A stretch of 64,000 nucleotides of DNA from a bacterium (GCA_029990205.1 JAPEKQ010000011.1:19266-83265); one strand, 5' to 3'; numbered from the stretch's first letter, positions 17,330 through 26,721 are shown. The notes: generated by a model not told the origin, from the letters alone. Made by a program: numbers and translations.

Positions 17330-17899
17330 CTACCAGCCCTTCCTCGTGACGAATGCGGCGATAACGAGGCACTCGGAGCGCTCGTCGCCTATGTTCTCGC
17401 TGACGTACCCCTGGTCCATCGGAAACTGGAGCGCGTCACCCTCGCGGAGAACGACGCTGTCCTCGCCGACGGTGATCCGGACCATCCCGCGTTGGCAGAG
17501 CGCGACGACCTCGCCGAGGGAACCCTCTCGGTGGCAGCTGTCACCGGGTTCGGTGATGTGACGAGCGATGGTGCTCATGCCCCAGGGCACGTTCTTCGTC
17601 AGAAGTTCGGCCTCGATGACGCGGTCATCGGCATCACACGAGAAGGTCTTGATCCTGTCCTTGCGGGTCGTGAGAACGACGAGCGAGCGGACCTGCTCTT
17701 CGACGAAGTGCGCCGGTCGCTCCTCAAGCGCGCCGGCAATCCTCTCGAGCGCGCCTATGGTCGGGGATGTCTTGCCGCGTTCGATTTCGGAGATGTGTGT
17801 TGCCGACATTCCCGAACGGGCGGCGACCTCTTTGAGCGTCAGGTCCCGGCGGAAACGCGCCAGCCGTACTCTGCGTCCTACCTCTTCCTTCGTGGGCAT
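17330..17899 (-). CDS. XRE-family regulator with C-terminal cupin domain (copy 3 of 3)
   Basis: 189 residues from ATG 17899, behind AGAGGAG. The helix-turn-helix (about 10-62) reads LTLKEVAARSGMSATHISEIERGKTSPT in two overlapping blocks. A cupin_2 domain (about 110-185) follows, with GDSCHREGSLGEVVALCQ and LREGDALQFP. Proteins of this layout (SutR, PuuR and ClgR-like) sense small metabolites through the cupin and repress metabolic or transport genes. It is closely related to the two genes upstream; a linker difference of several residues distinguishes it. The target is unknown. Confidence 0.85.
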   Translation of the reverse strand: MPTKEEVGRRVRLARFRRDLTLKEVAARSGMSATHISEIERGKTSPTIGALERIAGALEERPAHFVEEQVRSLVVLTTRKDRIKTFSCDADDRVIEAELLTKNVPWGMSTIARHITEPGDSCHREGSLGEVVALCQRGMVRITVGEDSVVLREGDALQFPMDQGYVSENIGDERSECLVIAAFVTRKGW

Positions 17900-17917
17900 C
17901 TTGCTGCTCCTCTGCGG

Positions 17918-18487
17918 CTATGTCGGAATGAGCACTGGTGCCGCGAGCGCAACGATCGCGTGGTGCTCTTCATCACCGAGTATCTCGATCTCGTATCCAC
18001 CATCAAGACGGAACTGCAGTGTGTCACCTTCACGGAGGACGACGCTGTCACCCGGAGTCGTGATGCGGACCATGCCGGACAGGCAGATAACCACCGACTC
18101 CGCGATGCGCGGATCCCCCGTCGTCTTGGTACCAGGAGCTATCCTGTGCTCGGTGATCTGGAGGATCCCGTCGGGAAGCCCGCGGCTGAGGAGCTCGAAA
18201 TGCGCGAGCCGTCCCTCGGCGTCCTTGAAGAAGGAGTCGGGTCCCTCGGACGCGGGTGTGAACAGGATGCGTGGGAACGACTCCTCACGCACGAAGTGCG
18301 CCGGGTTCTCCTCGAGCGCCTCCGAGATTCGCTGGAGAGCGCCGATGGTGGGGGAGGTCTTCCCCCGCTCGACCTCTGAGATGTGTGTGGCCGACATGCC
18401 GCACCGCGCGGCCACCTCCTTGAGCGTCAGACCCTTTTCGAATCGGGCCATTCTGAGCCTGCGGCCGAGCTCTTCCTTGTTCAGCAT
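17918..18487 (-). CDS. XRE-family regulator with C-terminal cupin domain (copy 2 of 3)
   Basis: 189 residues, ATG 18487. The N-terminal XRE domain (GLTLKEVAARCGMSATHISE) is almost identical to its neighbours. The cupin half has diverged more (SVVICLSGMVRITTPGDSVV and LREGDTLQFRLDGG), as expected if paralogues keep one operator type but respond to different ligands. The gap to copy 3 is 18 bp, so the two are probably co-transcribed. It lacks the full set of cupin metal-binding histidines, so ligand binding may not need a metal (inference). Confidence 0.85.
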   Translation of the reverse strand: MLNKEELGRRLRMARFEKGLTLKEVAARCGMSATHISEVERGKTSPTIGALQRISEALEENPAHFVREESFPRILFTPASEGPDSFFKDAEGRLAHFELLSRGLPDGILQITEHRIAPGTKTTGDPRIAESVVICLSGMVRITTPGDSVVLREGDTLQFRLDGGYEIEILGDEEHHAIVALAAPVLIPT

Positions 18488-18568
18488 CTGTAGCTGTACC
18501 TCCGTCTGCTCGGTTCGGTCGCGTTGCCGCCGGCCGGAGTCGGGTTGGTTCCCGGTCTCCCGACAGGG

Positions 18569-19138
18569 CTAGGTGGCGTACAGACCGGGGGACGCGAAGA
18601 ACGCGTACCCGGTCGCGGGTTCGTCTCCGAGCGTTTCCATGGTGAAGCCATCGTCCATGCGGAACTGGATTGAATCACCCCCTCTGACGAGGTGGACCTC
18701 GTCGCCAAGCGTCACGCGCGATGCCCCTCCGGTGCAGACGACCACCATCTCGCCGATCCGGGGAGGCCAGTCCACGACCGATCCCGGCGGGAAACTCCGA
18801 TGGAATACCTGGGACATGCCTCCGGGGAGTCCGGCGCTGAGCACGCGGAACTCGCCGGGTCGTCCCGCGGCGTCCGTGTTGTAGTTCGTGCGAGCATCTG
18901 CCGCGCGCGTGAAGAGAACGCGAGGCAGGTTCTCCTCGCGGACGAAGTGCGCCGGGTTCTCGCCGAGAGCTCCTGTGATGCGCTGGAGAGCGCCGATGGT
19001 GGGTGAGGTCTTGCCTCGCTCGACCTCCGAAATGTGCGTGGCGGACATCCCCGACAGCTTCGCCACGTCCTTGAGCGTCAGCCCCTTCTCAAAGCGGGCC
19101 ATGCGCAGACGGTGTCCGAGTTCCTTCTTCGTCAGCAT
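18569..19138 (-). CDS. XRE-family regulator with C-terminal cupin domain (copy 1 of 3)
   Basis: 189 residues from ATG 19138; an upstream in-frame ATG at 19150 would add MDGH, but MLTKKELGHR aligns with the starts of the other two copies. The HTH block GLTLKDVAKLSGMSATHISE is followed by a cupin with EMVVVCTGGASRVTLGDEVH and RGGDSIQFRMDDG. It is the promoter-proximal gene of the tandem set; its promoter would lie at 19273-19301, divergent from an aminotransferase gene that may be a target (inference). Confidence 0.85.
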   Translation of the reverse strand: MLTKKELGHRLRMARFEKGLTLKDVAKLSGMSATHISEVERGKTSPTIGALQRITGALGENPAHFVREENLPRVLFTRAADARTNYNTDAAGRPGEFRVLSAGLPGGMSQVFHRSFPPGSVVDWPPRIGEMVVVCTGGASRVTLGDEVHLVRGGDSIQFRMDDGFTMETLGDEPATGYAFFASPGLYAT

Positions 19139-19272
19139 GTGACCATCCAACGGTTGAGGGTTGCCAATTGCCCTCGTGTGCGGAAGTACGGTGGCTTGAG
19201 GGTTCGAATCTGAACGCGTTATCTTCAGTTACGATATCGGGTCTCGGGGAAACCCAAAAGTACCTTCACGAA

Positions 19273-19301
19273 AACCTAGCATGATATGGGAATGCGGTCA
19301 A
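19273..19301 (-). promoter_or_regulatory. predicted sigma-70-type promoter for the XRE-cupin cluster
   Basis: On the minus strand, TTGACC (19301-19296), 17-bp spacer, TAGGTT (19278-19273). It is good at -35 and moderate at -10. It lies in the 322-bp region shared with the divergent aminotransferase gene. Confidence 0.4.
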
Positions 19302-19360
19302 GTCAAATGGAGCACCGGAATTCGAGGTGTCAGTTCCGGGAAACCCCCGCCAACGTACAC

Positions 19361-19389
19361 TTGACCCCCGTCTTGAGCCCCTATACACT
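19361..19389 (+). promoter_or_regulatory. predicted sigma-70-type promoter for the aminotransferase gene
   Basis: TTGACC (19361-19366), 17-bp spacer, TACACT (19384-19389), about 65 nt before the ATG. No operator palindrome is obvious between the two divergent promoters. Confidence 0.4.
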
Positions 19390-19460
19390 CTGATGTTGGC
19401 CCTTTGGCGGCGGCACACAGGTCGCCGATGTGATTCGACACGTGATGGCAGGGAGGCGAA

Positions 19461-20714
19461 ATGGTCAACGATCTCGAAGGACTGTTTTCGACGAACGCGA
19501 AGCGAATGAAGAAGTCTGTGATCCGTGAACTGCTCAAGCTCACACGCAGGCCGGAGATCATCTCGTTCGCCGGCGGTCTGCCGGACCCGAATGCGTTCCC
19601 GATCGATGAGGTCAGTGAGATCGTCGATGTGGTGCTCAAGCGTGAGGGGAAGACCGCGCTTCAGTACAGCCCGACGGAAGGCGACCCGAAGCTCAAGGAC
19701 GAGCTCATCGCGTACCACGAGCGCGAGAACGGCGTGAAGCTCACGCCGGACAACATCGTCGTGACCGTGGCGTCGCAGCAGGCGCTCGATCTCGTCGGCA
19801 AGTGCTTCATCGATCCCGGCTCTCCGGTCATCGTCGGTCGCCCGACGTACATCGGCGGGCTGTCTGCGTTCAACAACTACGGCGCGAACATGATCGGCGT
19901 GCCGCTCGACGAGGGCGGCATGCGGATGGACCTGCTCGAGGTGGAGCTGCGCAAGCTCCGCGACGCGGGGCAGCGTCCCAAGTTCATCTACGTCATTCCC
20001 GACTTCCAGAACCCGGCTGGTCTGACGATGGGTGAGGAGCGCCGCCTGGAGCTGATCGAGCTCGCGCGGAAGTACGACGTGCTCATCGTCGAGGACAGCC
20101 CGTATCGCGAGCTGCGGTACGCCGGCGAGTCCGTCAAGACCATCTACGCTCTGGAAGGAACGGGCCAGGTCGTCGGGCTTCACACCTTCTCGAAGATCCT
20201 GTTCCCGGGCATGAGGCTCGGGTGGGTCATCGGCGACGAGGCCGTCATCCAGAAGCTCGTTGTCGCGAAGCAGGCGACCGATCTCTGCACGCCCGCGTTC
20301 ACGCAGGCGATCGTGGCCGAGTTCATGTCGCGCGGGCTTCTCGGGAAGGTCATCGAGAACGTGAAGGGCATCTACTCCGACAAGCGCGCCGTGATGCTCG
20401 ACGCGCTCGACGAACACATGCCGAAGATGCCGGGTCTCGCGTGGACGAAGCCTGAGGGTGGTCTCTTTCTCTGGGTGACGCTGCCCGAGTCGATGAACGC
20501 GGACGAGCTCTTCTACGACGCCATCGAGCACAATGTGGCGTTCGTCATCGGATCGGCGTTCGACTGCACGGGCCTCCAGACGAACACGATGCGCCTCAAC
20601 TTCTCCTTCCCGACGAAGGAGGAGATCGGCGAGGGCGTGAAGCGACTCGCGAGCGTCATCGAGGAGTACGCGAAGAAGAACGGCGGGCGGAAGGACATCG
20701 TCGCAACACCCTAG
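19461..20714 (+). CDS. PLP-dependent class I/II aminotransferase (LysN / 2-aminoadipate aminotransferase-like)
   Basis: 417 residues from ATG 19461, behind GGGAGGCG. A fold-type I aminotransferase of the MocR-related/LysN group but without a GntR domain. Visible features are the N-terminal ISFAGGLPDPNAFP, LQYSPTEGDPKLKDELI, the VIPDFQNPAGLTM loop, DSPYRELRY and the PLP lysine K245 in HTFSKILFPGMRLGW. Members use 2-oxoglutarate with aromatic, branched-chain or 2-aminoadipate donors, so the exact substrate is open. The divergent XRE-cupin cluster could regulate it. Confidence 0.85.
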   Translation: MVNDLEGLFSTNAKRMKKSVIRELLKLTRRPEIISFAGGLPDPNAFPIDEVSEIVDVVLKREGKTALQYSPTEGDPKLKDELIAYHERENGVKLTPDNIVVTVASQQALDLVGKCFIDPGSPVIVGRPTYIGGLSAFNNYGANMIGVPLDEGGMRMDLLEVELRKLRDAGQRPKFIYVIPDFQNPAGLTMGEERRLELIELARKYDVLIVEDSPYRELRYAGESVKTIYALEGTGQVVGLHTFSKILFPGMRLGWVIGDEAVIQKLVVAKQATDLCTPAFTQAIVAEFMSRGLLGKVIENVKGIYSDKRAVMLDALDEHMPKMPGLAWTKPEGGLFLWVTLPESMNADELFYDAIEHNVAFVIGSAFDCTGLQTNTMRLNFSFPTKEEIGEGVKRLASVIEEYAKKNGGRKDIVATP

Positions 20715-20738
20715 TTATCGGGCCGTTCCGGACAGCGC

Positions 20739-20764
20739 GGGGCGGAGCCTCCGGGTTCCGCCCC
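20739..20764 (+). terminator. hairpin terminator after the aminotransferase gene
   Basis: Perfect 8-bp stem GGGGCGGA (20739-20746) / TCCGCCCC (20757-20764) followed by TTCG. No real U-run. Confidence 0.5.
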
Positions 20765-20919
20765 TTCGCATGCCCGGGCTTCGGGAGGTGGCAGCGAATC
20801 CATCTTGCCCGGAGCGACAGTGGGGTGATACCCTTGTGAGCTGTTGGTCATGAGCGATGGGCGGCGGGTCAGTTCTCCCGCCGGGACACTCGACACCGCA
20901 GCAGAAGGAGAGAGCGTCA

Positions 20920-22050
20920 ATGGCGAACATGGACAAGAAGGCCGATCTCGCGGGTCCGGGTATCAGCACGTACGAAGAGGTCGCGAAGATTCTGCCGTCG
21001 GACTACAAGCCGACCCTTCCGCCGCTCAAGCGGATGGAGGCGCTGTACGAGATCAAGCGGTACATCGAAGACGGCATGGCCGAGGCGCTCAATCTGCAGA
21101 TGGTGCAGGTTCCGCTCATCGTCTCGCAGGACAGCGGTGTGAACGACTATCTCGACCGTGACGGCTCGCGTACGCCGATCGACTTCCAGTGCGGTCTCGG
21201 TCTTCCGAAGAAGATCGACGCGCAGGTCGTTCAGGCTGCGACGAAGTGGAAGCGGATGGCGCTCGCGCAGTTCGACTGCGCCGTCGGCCAGGGCATCAAC
21301 ACCGACATGCGCGCGGTCCGCAAGGACTACTTCCTCGACCACGACCACAGCTCGTACGTCGATCAGTGGGACTGGGAGAAGGTCATCACGCCGCAGGACC
21401 GGAACCTCGACTACCTCATCGACACGGTCAAGAAGATCTGGAAGGTCATCTACGGGGCCGGTCAGCGCGCACAGGAGCTTTTCCCGGAGCTCAAGGGTCA
21501 GTACCCGGACTTCCCCGAGGAGCTTGAGTTCTTCCACGCCGAGGAGATCCTCGAGATGTACCCGGACCTCCCGCGGAAGCAGCGCGAGACGAAGCTCATC
21601 ATGGAGCATCCCGCGGTCTTCATCATCGGCATCGGCTGGGTCCTCAAGGACGGCTACCCGCACGAGATGCGCGCGGCCGACTACGATGACTGGGTCACGC
21701 CGACGGTCGAGAAGAACGGTGAGATGATGCACGGTCTCAACGGCGACATCCTCGTCTGGAACCCGGTGACGAAGCGTCGTCACGAGTTGACCTCGATGGG
21801 CATCCGTGTGACGAAGGACACCCTCAAGCAGCAGCTCGAGATCACGGGGCAGGAGGACTTCCTCAAGCTTCCGTACCACCAGGCCATCCTCAACGACGAG
21901 ATCCCGCTTTCCATCGGCGGCGGCATCGGACAGGCGCGTACGTACATGTACCTGCTCCGCGCCGCGCACCTCGGCGAGGTCACGGTCACGGTCTGGCCGA
22001 AGCAGCTCAAGGAGATCTGTGCCGAGCGGAATATCACCGTACTCGAGTAG
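20920..22050 (+). CDS. asnA: aspartate--ammonia ligase
   Basis: Ammonia-dependent asparagine synthetase: aspartate, ammonia and ATP give asparagine, AMP and PPi. It has 376 residues from ATG 20920 after AGAAGGAGAGAG; an earlier in-frame start at 20857 adds unrelated residues. It is related to class II aminoacyl-tRNA synthetases: motif-like segments include VPLIVSQDSGVNDYL, KWKRMALAQFD, GINTDMRAVRKDYFLDHDHS and the C-terminal SIGGGIGQARTYMYLL. It is longer than E. coli AsnA (330) by an insertion around residues 175-235. It stands alone between two terminators. Confidence 0.95.
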   Translation: MANMDKKADLAGPGISTYEEVAKILPSDYKPTLPPLKRMEALYEIKRYIEDGMAEALNLQMVQVPLIVSQDSGVNDYLDRDGSRTPIDFQCGLGLPKKIDAQVVQAATKWKRMALAQFDCAVGQGINTDMRAVRKDYFLDHDHSSYVDQWDWEKVITPQDRNLDYLIDTVKKIWKVIYGAGQRAQELFPELKGQYPDFPEELEFFHAEEILEMYPDLPRKQRETKLIMEHPAVFIIGIGWVLKDGYPHEMRAADYDDWVTPTVEKNGEMMHGLNGDILVWNPVTKRRHELTSMGIRVTKDTLKQQLEITGQEDFLKLPYHQAILNDEIPLSIGGGIGQARTYMYLLRAAHLGEVTVTVWPKQLKEICAERNITVLE

Positions 22051-22088
22051 AGCACGCGTGCTCGAGCGGATTCGCTGAGTCATCTTCC

Positions 22089-22154
22089 GGGCGCCCTGGT
22101 GCGCCCGGTGGAAGGAAACCACCTGTACGGCCATGAGCCCGCAGGTGGTTTCCT
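22089..22154 (+). terminator. two consecutive hairpins after asnA
   Basis: GGGCGC (22089-22094) / GCGCCC (22101-22106) is followed by a strong 13-bp perfect stem, AGGAAACCACCTG (22113-22125) / CAGGTGGTTTCCT (22142-22154). The second hairpin is unusually long, with a 16-nt loop. Termination is the simplest reading. Confidence 0.6.
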
Positions 22155-22212
22155 GCGTCTGGGGGCGTTGCCGCGAGTGTCGCCTCGGTCGCGCCGGGAA
22201 GACGGCTGTGCT

Positions 22213-22240
22213 TTGGGGGCGGGTGCGTTTGTGGTATCAT
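22213..22240 (+). promoter_or_regulatory. possible promoter of buk
   Basis: TTGGGG (22213-22218), 16-bp spacer, TATCAT (22235-22240). The -10 is good and the -35 weak. Confidence 0.3.
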
Positions 22241-22283
22241 CTGCAGGGTTTATCCGGGTTCGTACGATGAGGAGGAGTCTCTG

Positions 22284-23396
22284 ATGGGTGGAAGTCCCAG
22301 GGTCCTGGCGGTCAACCCCGGCGGCATGACGACGAAGCTCGCCGTCTACGAGGGGGATGAGCGCGCGTTCGAGATGTCGGTCGATCACTCCCGCGAGGAG
22401 CTGGCGGCGTTTCCGACGATACCGGACCAGCTCGATCACCGGCTCGCGGCCATCCGGGAGGCGCTCGAGGGCGCGGGGTTCGCGGACAAGCCGTTCGACG
22501 CGGTCGTCGGGCGGGGCGGCCTCTTCCGCTCGATCCCGAGCGGGACCTACATCGTGAACGAGCAGATGATGGATGACGCCCGGACCGGATACGCGGGACA
22601 GCACGCGTCCAACCTCGGCGCGCTCCTGGCGGAGTCACTCAGGCGGACGCTCGGTGGGAACGCGTACGTCGTCGACCCGGTCTGCGTCGATGAGTTCGCC
22701 CCGGAAGCCCGTTTCTCGGGTCACCCGGATATCGAGCGCATCAGTCTTCTCCACGCGCTCAACATCAGGGCGACCGCGAAGAAGGCCGTGCGTACGCTCG
22801 ACAAGCGGCTTGCCGACGTCAACATGATCGTCGCGCATCTCGGGAGCGGAATCTCGATCGCGCCGCTCCGCAAGGGGAGGATGATCGACGTCAACAACGC
22901 GCTCTCCGGCGGGCCGTTCTCGCCGGAGCGCACGGGCGCGCTTCCATTGATCGAGATGTTCGACTTCATGATCGAGAAGGAGATGGACCCGAAGAGGATG
23001 AAGCGCTTCATCGCCAAGGAGGGCGGGCTGCTCGCGTACCTCGGGACCAACGACTTCCGCGAGGTGGAGGAGCGGTTCGAGGCCGGCGACGAGCGGACGA
23101 TCGAGGTGGTCCGCGCGATGGCCTATCAGGTTGGCAAGGAGATCGGCGCCATGGCGGCAGCGCTCGCGGGCGAGGTCGATCTGGTCGTTCTGACAGGGGC
23201 GCTCGCGAAGGCTCCCTTCTTCGTTGACCTCATCCGAAAGCGCGTTAGCTTCATAGCCGAGGTCCTGGTTCTCCCGGGTGAGAATGAACTCGAGTCACTG
23301 GCGTTCGGTGCCCTCGAGGTCCTGCGGGGAGAGGCGGAACCTCGCGTCTATCCGACCGGCTGCGCCGCGGGCGGCGAGGGTCAGGTCTGCTGGTAG
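22284..23396 (+). CDS. buk: butyrate kinase
   Basis: Acetokinase-family enzyme that converts butyryl (or branched-chain acyl) phosphate plus ADP to the acid plus ATP. It has 370 residues. Signatures are VLAVNPGGMTTKLAVYEGD at the N-terminus (acyl-kinase motif with PG-x-T-KL), VVGRGGL, IVAHLGSGISIA and VLTGALAKAPFF. The ATG follows GGAGGAGT. The next gene supplies its substrate, so together they make ATP from an acyl-CoA, or run in reverse to activate acids. Related acetate kinase lacks the N-terminal AVNPGGMTTK form, so the butyrate class is well supported. Confidence 0.93.
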   Translation: MGGSPRVLAVNPGGMTTKLAVYEGDERAFEMSVDHSREELAAFPTIPDQLDHRLAAIREALEGAGFADKPFDAVVGRGGLFRSIPSGTYIVNEQMMDDARTGYAGQHASNLGALLAESLRRTLGGNAYVVDPVCVDEFAPEARFSGHPDIERISLLHALNIRATAKKAVRTLDKRLADVNMIVAHLGSGISIAPLRKGRMIDVNNALSGGPFSPERTGALPLIEMFDFMIEKEMDPKRMKRFIAKEGGLLAYLGTNDFREVEERFEAGDERTIEVVRAMAYQVGKEIGAMAAALAGEVDLVVLTGALAKAPFFVDLIRKRVSFIAEVLVLPGENELESLAFGALEVLRGEAEPRVYPTGCAAGGEGQVCW

Positions 23397-23496
23397 GCGC
23401 ATCGTCGGAGGCCCCTGAAGAGGCGGCCGCGACGCGAACTGACTGAACTGATACTGGACATTCCTGGGTTTCTGAGCATCGTTGAAAGGAGCGCGT

Positions 23497-24456
23497 ATGT
23501 CCGGAGCACAGCCTCCGAAGACCTTCGAGGAGCTCAAAGAGACAGCGCTGGCGTACGGTGAGAAGCACGGACGCGCGAAGCTGGGAGTCGCAGCGGCGTG
23601 GGACAGTCACGTGCTCGAGGCGACGCATGATGCATGGCAGCTCGGACTCGTGGATCCGGTTCTCGTGGGAGTGCCGGACCTCATCGAGGCGGCGGCAGGG
23701 AAGGCCGGGATCGACATCTCGAGCTGGGAGATCGTACCGGTCCAGGCGGGCGACGCGTACACCGCGTCGGTCGTTGCCGGGAGACGCGCGGTGGAGCTGG
23801 TGCGCGAGGGACGCGTCGACTTCCTCATGAAGGGGAAGATGCAGACGGCCGACCTGATGCGCGCCGCGCTCAACAGAGAGACGGGCATCCGCGCCGGCGG
23901 TCTGATGAGCCATCTGGCCATCCTGTGGACGCCCGCGTACGGTCGGCTCCTCTGCATGTCGGACGGCGGCATCGTGCTCAAGCCGGACCTCGTGAAGAAG
24001 AAGCAGATGATCGAGAACGCGGTCGACGCGATGCACAAGCTCGGGTGGGAGTGCCCGAACGTCGCCGTCGTCGGCGCGCTCGAACTCGTCAACCCGGAGA
24101 TGCCGCACACGCTCGACGCCGCGGCGCTGTCCAAGATGAACGAGCGCGGCCAGATCAATGGCTGCAAGATCGACGGACCGTTCGGGTTCGACAACGCCAT
24201 CAGCGCGGAGGCCGCGCGAATGAAGGGCGTCGACAGTCCGATGGCGGGGAACACGGACTTCGTCATCTTCGCCGACATCGACGTCGGGAACGTCTTCTAC
24301 AAGGCGCTCTGTTTCATGACCGAGGGCGTCCGTACGGCGGGCGTGCTCCTCGGCTCAAAGGTGCCGATCGTCATGGCGTCGAGGGCCGACGGTCCGGACA
24401 CCAAGAGGAACTCCATCATCGTGGGCACGGTCATCGCCCACGGGACGAAGCTGTAG
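23497..24456 (+). CDS. ptb: phosphate butyryltransferase (phosphotransbutyrylase)
   Basis: Exchanges CoA for phosphate on butyryl-CoA, feeding the preceding butyrate kinase. It has 319 residues from ATG 23497 behind GAAAGGAG; a TTG 15 bp upstream overlaps that ribosome site and is rejected. Family features include AAAWDSHVLEATHDAWQLG, LMKGKMQTADLMRAALNRETG and the C-terminal GSKVPIVMASRADGPDTKRNSI, the last close to phosphate acetyl/butyryltransferases. The buk-ptb order is the reverse of the clostridial ptb-buk operon. No butyryl-CoA synthesis genes are nearby, so the acyl-CoA may come from amino-acid breakdown (inference). Confidence 0.9.
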   Translation: MSGAQPPKTFEELKETALAYGEKHGRAKLGVAAAWDSHVLEATHDAWQLGLVDPVLVGVPDLIEAAAGKAGIDISSWEIVPVQAGDAYTASVVAGRRAVELVREGRVDFLMKGKMQTADLMRAALNRETGIRAGGLMSHLAILWTPAYGRLLCMSDGGIVLKPDLVKKKQMIENAVDAMHKLGWECPNVAVVGALELVNPEMPHTLDAAALSKMNERGQINGCKIDGPFGFDNAISAEAARMKGVDSPMAGNTDFVIFADIDVGNVFYKALCFMTEGVRTAGVLLGSKVPIVMASRADGPDTKRNSIIVGTVIAHGTKL

Positions 24457-24466
24457 CCGGGTCCTC

Positions 24467-24551
24467 GCGAGAGTGGCGGAACTGGCAGACGCGCTGGATT
24501 TAGGATCCAGTAGGGCAACCTGTGGGGGTTCGAGTCCCCCCTCTCGCACCA
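24467..24551 (+). tRNA. tRNA-Leu (anticodon UAG)
   Basis: 85 nt with encoded CCA. Acceptor GCGAGAG (24467-24473) pairs with CTCTCGC (24541-24547). The anticodon arm is CTGGA-TTTAGGA-TCCAG with anticodon TAG. A long variable arm, as required for Leu, precedes the GGGGGTTCGAGTCCCCC T arm. Confidence 0.97.
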
Positions 24552-24610
24552 GTCGGCGGGGTTGTCAAGGGTAGCGCCGGCAAGGCGTGGTTTATGCAAA
24601 GGAGTCACTG

Positions 24611-25954
24611 TTGCTGGTTCGTGTTGAGGAACTTGATGGGTGGAAGCGGAAGCTGCTGGTGGAGCTTTCGGAGGACGACGTCAAGACGAAGAGCGGGGAG
24701 CTTCTGAAGAAGGTCGCCGCGGATGTCGAGATGGATGGGTTCCGCAAGGGCAAGGCGCCGAAGGCGGTCATCGAACAGCGCTACGGCGCGGAGGCCATGC
24801 GGGAGGCTCTCGGGTCGCTGCTGAGCGAAGCGTATGTGGCGGCGGTGAAGGAGGCGGGCATCCATCCGGTCTGCGATCCTGACGTTCAGCTTCTCGAGGA
24901 CCAGCCGACGGATGGCAAGTACACGTTCGCCGCGACCGTCGCCGTGAAGCCGGAGTTCGAGGTCGGCGATCTGTCCGCTCTCGAGTTCACCGAGCAGGTG
25001 CCGATCGTCAGCGACGATGATGTGGGGCGCGCGGTCGAGGAGCTTCGCGAGGCCAAGGCCGAGCTCGTTGCTCCGGGACGTCCTTCGGCGTCGGGCGACT
25101 TCGTCGTGATCGATTACGACAAGCTCGATGACGACGGGAAGCCGGAGCCGGAGACCGGCCAGAAGGACTTTCCCTGCGAACTCGGAACCGGCAGACTGCC
25201 GGCCGAGCTCGAGGAAGCGCTCGTAGGAGTCAGCGTCGGCGAGCAGAAGGACGTCACGATCAACTACCCGGACGACTACGGCCACGCCGAACTCGCCGGG
25301 AAGTCGATCTCGTTCGGTGTGACCATCAAGGACGTTCGCGCGAAGCGGCTCCCGGTCGTGGACGATGAGTTCGCCCGGTCGCTTGGTCCGTTCGAGACGC
25401 TCCTGGACCTTCGGGTGAAGGTCAGAGGCCAGCTCGAGGAGCAGGCGAAGGGTATGGCGCGGGAACGGCTGTACTCCGATATCGTCGGCCGCGTCGTCGA
25501 GCAGACCGAGTTCGAGTTGCCGGAGTGCATGACCGACGACCGGCTCGACCGGATGTTCGAGCGGATGAAGAAGGAAGCCGGTGACGGCGCGCCGGAACCC
25601 GACCGCGCGGAGTTCGACAAGACGTACCGCGAGATGACCGGTCAGCGGATCCGCGCCGAGCTCATCCTGAGCACGTTCGCGTCGGAGAACGGCGTCGAGG
25701 TGACCGAGGATGACGTCAAGAAACGGATAGCCGAGCTTGCAGAGCAGCAGGGGAGAGACCCCGCGGCCGCGTACGACGAGCTCAAGGGCACCGAGATGTT
25801 CGACGAGATGTACCGCGAGCTCGAGGACCGGCTCTGGCTGGAGAAGGTGCACGAGCAGCTCGTCGACAAGGTCAAGGTGACCACGGAGTCCATCGAACTG
25901 CCGGCGTCCGATCAGGAACAGCCGGATGCAGCTGAGACGACAAGCGGCGACTGA
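24611..25954 (+). CDS. tig: trigger factor (ribosome-associated chaperone and prolyl isomerase)
   Basis: Binds ribosomal protein uL23 and shields nascent chains. It has 447 residues from TTG 24611, six bases after AAGGAG; this start gives [15 protein letters not shown], which matches the usual MQVSVEELDGLKRKL. The ribosome-binding domain holds [17 protein letters not shown]. The FKBP-type domain (about 150-245) includes GDFVVIDYD and [22 protein letters not shown]. The helical C-terminal domain runs to residue 420, and the tail is acidic. It heads the tig-clpP-lon-engB block. Confidence 0.95.
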   Translation: MLVRVEELDGWKRKLLVELSEDDVKTKSGELLKKVAADVEMDGFRKGKAPKAVIEQRYGAEAMREALGSLLSEAYVAAVKEAGIHPVCDPDVQLLEDQPTDGKYTFAATVAVKPEFEVGDLSALEFTEQVPIVSDDDVGRAVEELREAKAELVAPGRPSASGDFVVIDYDKLDDDGKPEPETGQKDFPCELGTGRLPAELEEALVGVSVGEQKDVTINYPDDYGHAELAGKSISFGVTIKDVRAKRLPVVDDEFARSLGPFETLLDLRVKVRGQLEEQAKGMARERLYSDIVGRVVEQTEFELPECMTDDRLDRMFERMKKEAGDGAPEPDRAEFDKTYREMTGQRIRAELILSTFASENGVEVTEDDVKKRIAELAEQQGRDPAAAYDELKGTEMFDEMYRELEDRLWLEKVHEQLVDKVKVTTESIELPASDQEQPDAAETTSGD

Positions 25955-25983
25955 CAACCGACACACGCCTAAGGGAGACGTGC

Positions 25984-26583
25984 ATGGGACTCACACCGTT
26001 CGTCATCGAGCAGACGCGACTTGGGGAGCGCTCGTACGACATCTTCTCGAGGCTTCTCAAGGACAACATCGTATTCATCGGCACGCCGATCGACGACAAG
26101 GTTGCGAACATCGTGATCGCGCAGCTGTTGTTCCTCGAGGCGCAGGACCACGAGCGCGACATCTATCTGTACATCAACAGCCCGGGCGGCTACGTCGCGT
26201 CGGGACTCGCGATCTACGATACGATGCAGTACATCCGGTCGGATGTGCACACGATCTGCATGGGGCAGGCGGCCAGCATGGCGGCCGTCCTTCTGTGCGC
26301 GGGGACGAAGGGTAAGCGTTCGGCGCTTCCGCACTCGAGGGTGATGATCCATCAGCCGATGGGCGGCAGCGAGGGACAGGCGAGCGACATCGAGATCTAC
26401 GCGAAGGAGATCATTCACATGCGCTCGCAGCTGGTCGATATCCTCGCCACCCACACGGGGCAGTCGCACGACCAGGTGCTCAAGGACTCCGACCGCAACT
26501 TCTTCATGTCGGCGGAGCAGGCGCTCGAGTACGGTGCGATCGATGAGGTTATCTCCCGGAAGGGTGAGATCACGGGCAAATAG
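25984..26583 (+). CDS. clpP: ATP-dependent Clp protease proteolytic subunit ClpP
   Basis: Tetradecameric serine protease core, 199 residues. The triad is visible: S98 in GQAASMAA, H123 in HSRVMIHQP, and an Asp in the C-terminal third. The N-terminus, [25 protein letters not shown] split by R and L residues, is typical, and the [10 protein letters not shown] oxyanion segment is intact. ATG 25984 follows GGGAGACG, 29 bp after tig. The unfoldase ClpX is normally encoded next in this synteny block, but here the following gene is lon, so ClpX must be encoded elsewhere. Confidence 0.97.
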   Translation: MGLTPFVIEQTRLGERSYDIFSRLLKDNIVFIGTPIDDKVANIVIAQLLFLEAQDHERDIYLYINSPGGYVASGLAIYDTMQYIRSDVHTICMGQAASMAAVLLCAGTKGKRSALPHSRVMIHQPMGGSEGQASDIEIYAKEIIHMRSQLVDILATHTGQSHDQVLKDSDRNFFMSAEQALEYGAIDEVISRKGEITGK

Positions 26584-26721
26584 CGGCAGGTTGCGGCGCA
26601 CAACGGCCGCGGTTATGTTGTGCACAAAGCGGAGGGCATCTCCGCTTCGTGCCTGGAAGCGGGCTTCGCGGACCAACGCGGTTCGCGATCACACGAGTCA
26701 GGCGGACGCACAACAGGAGAT

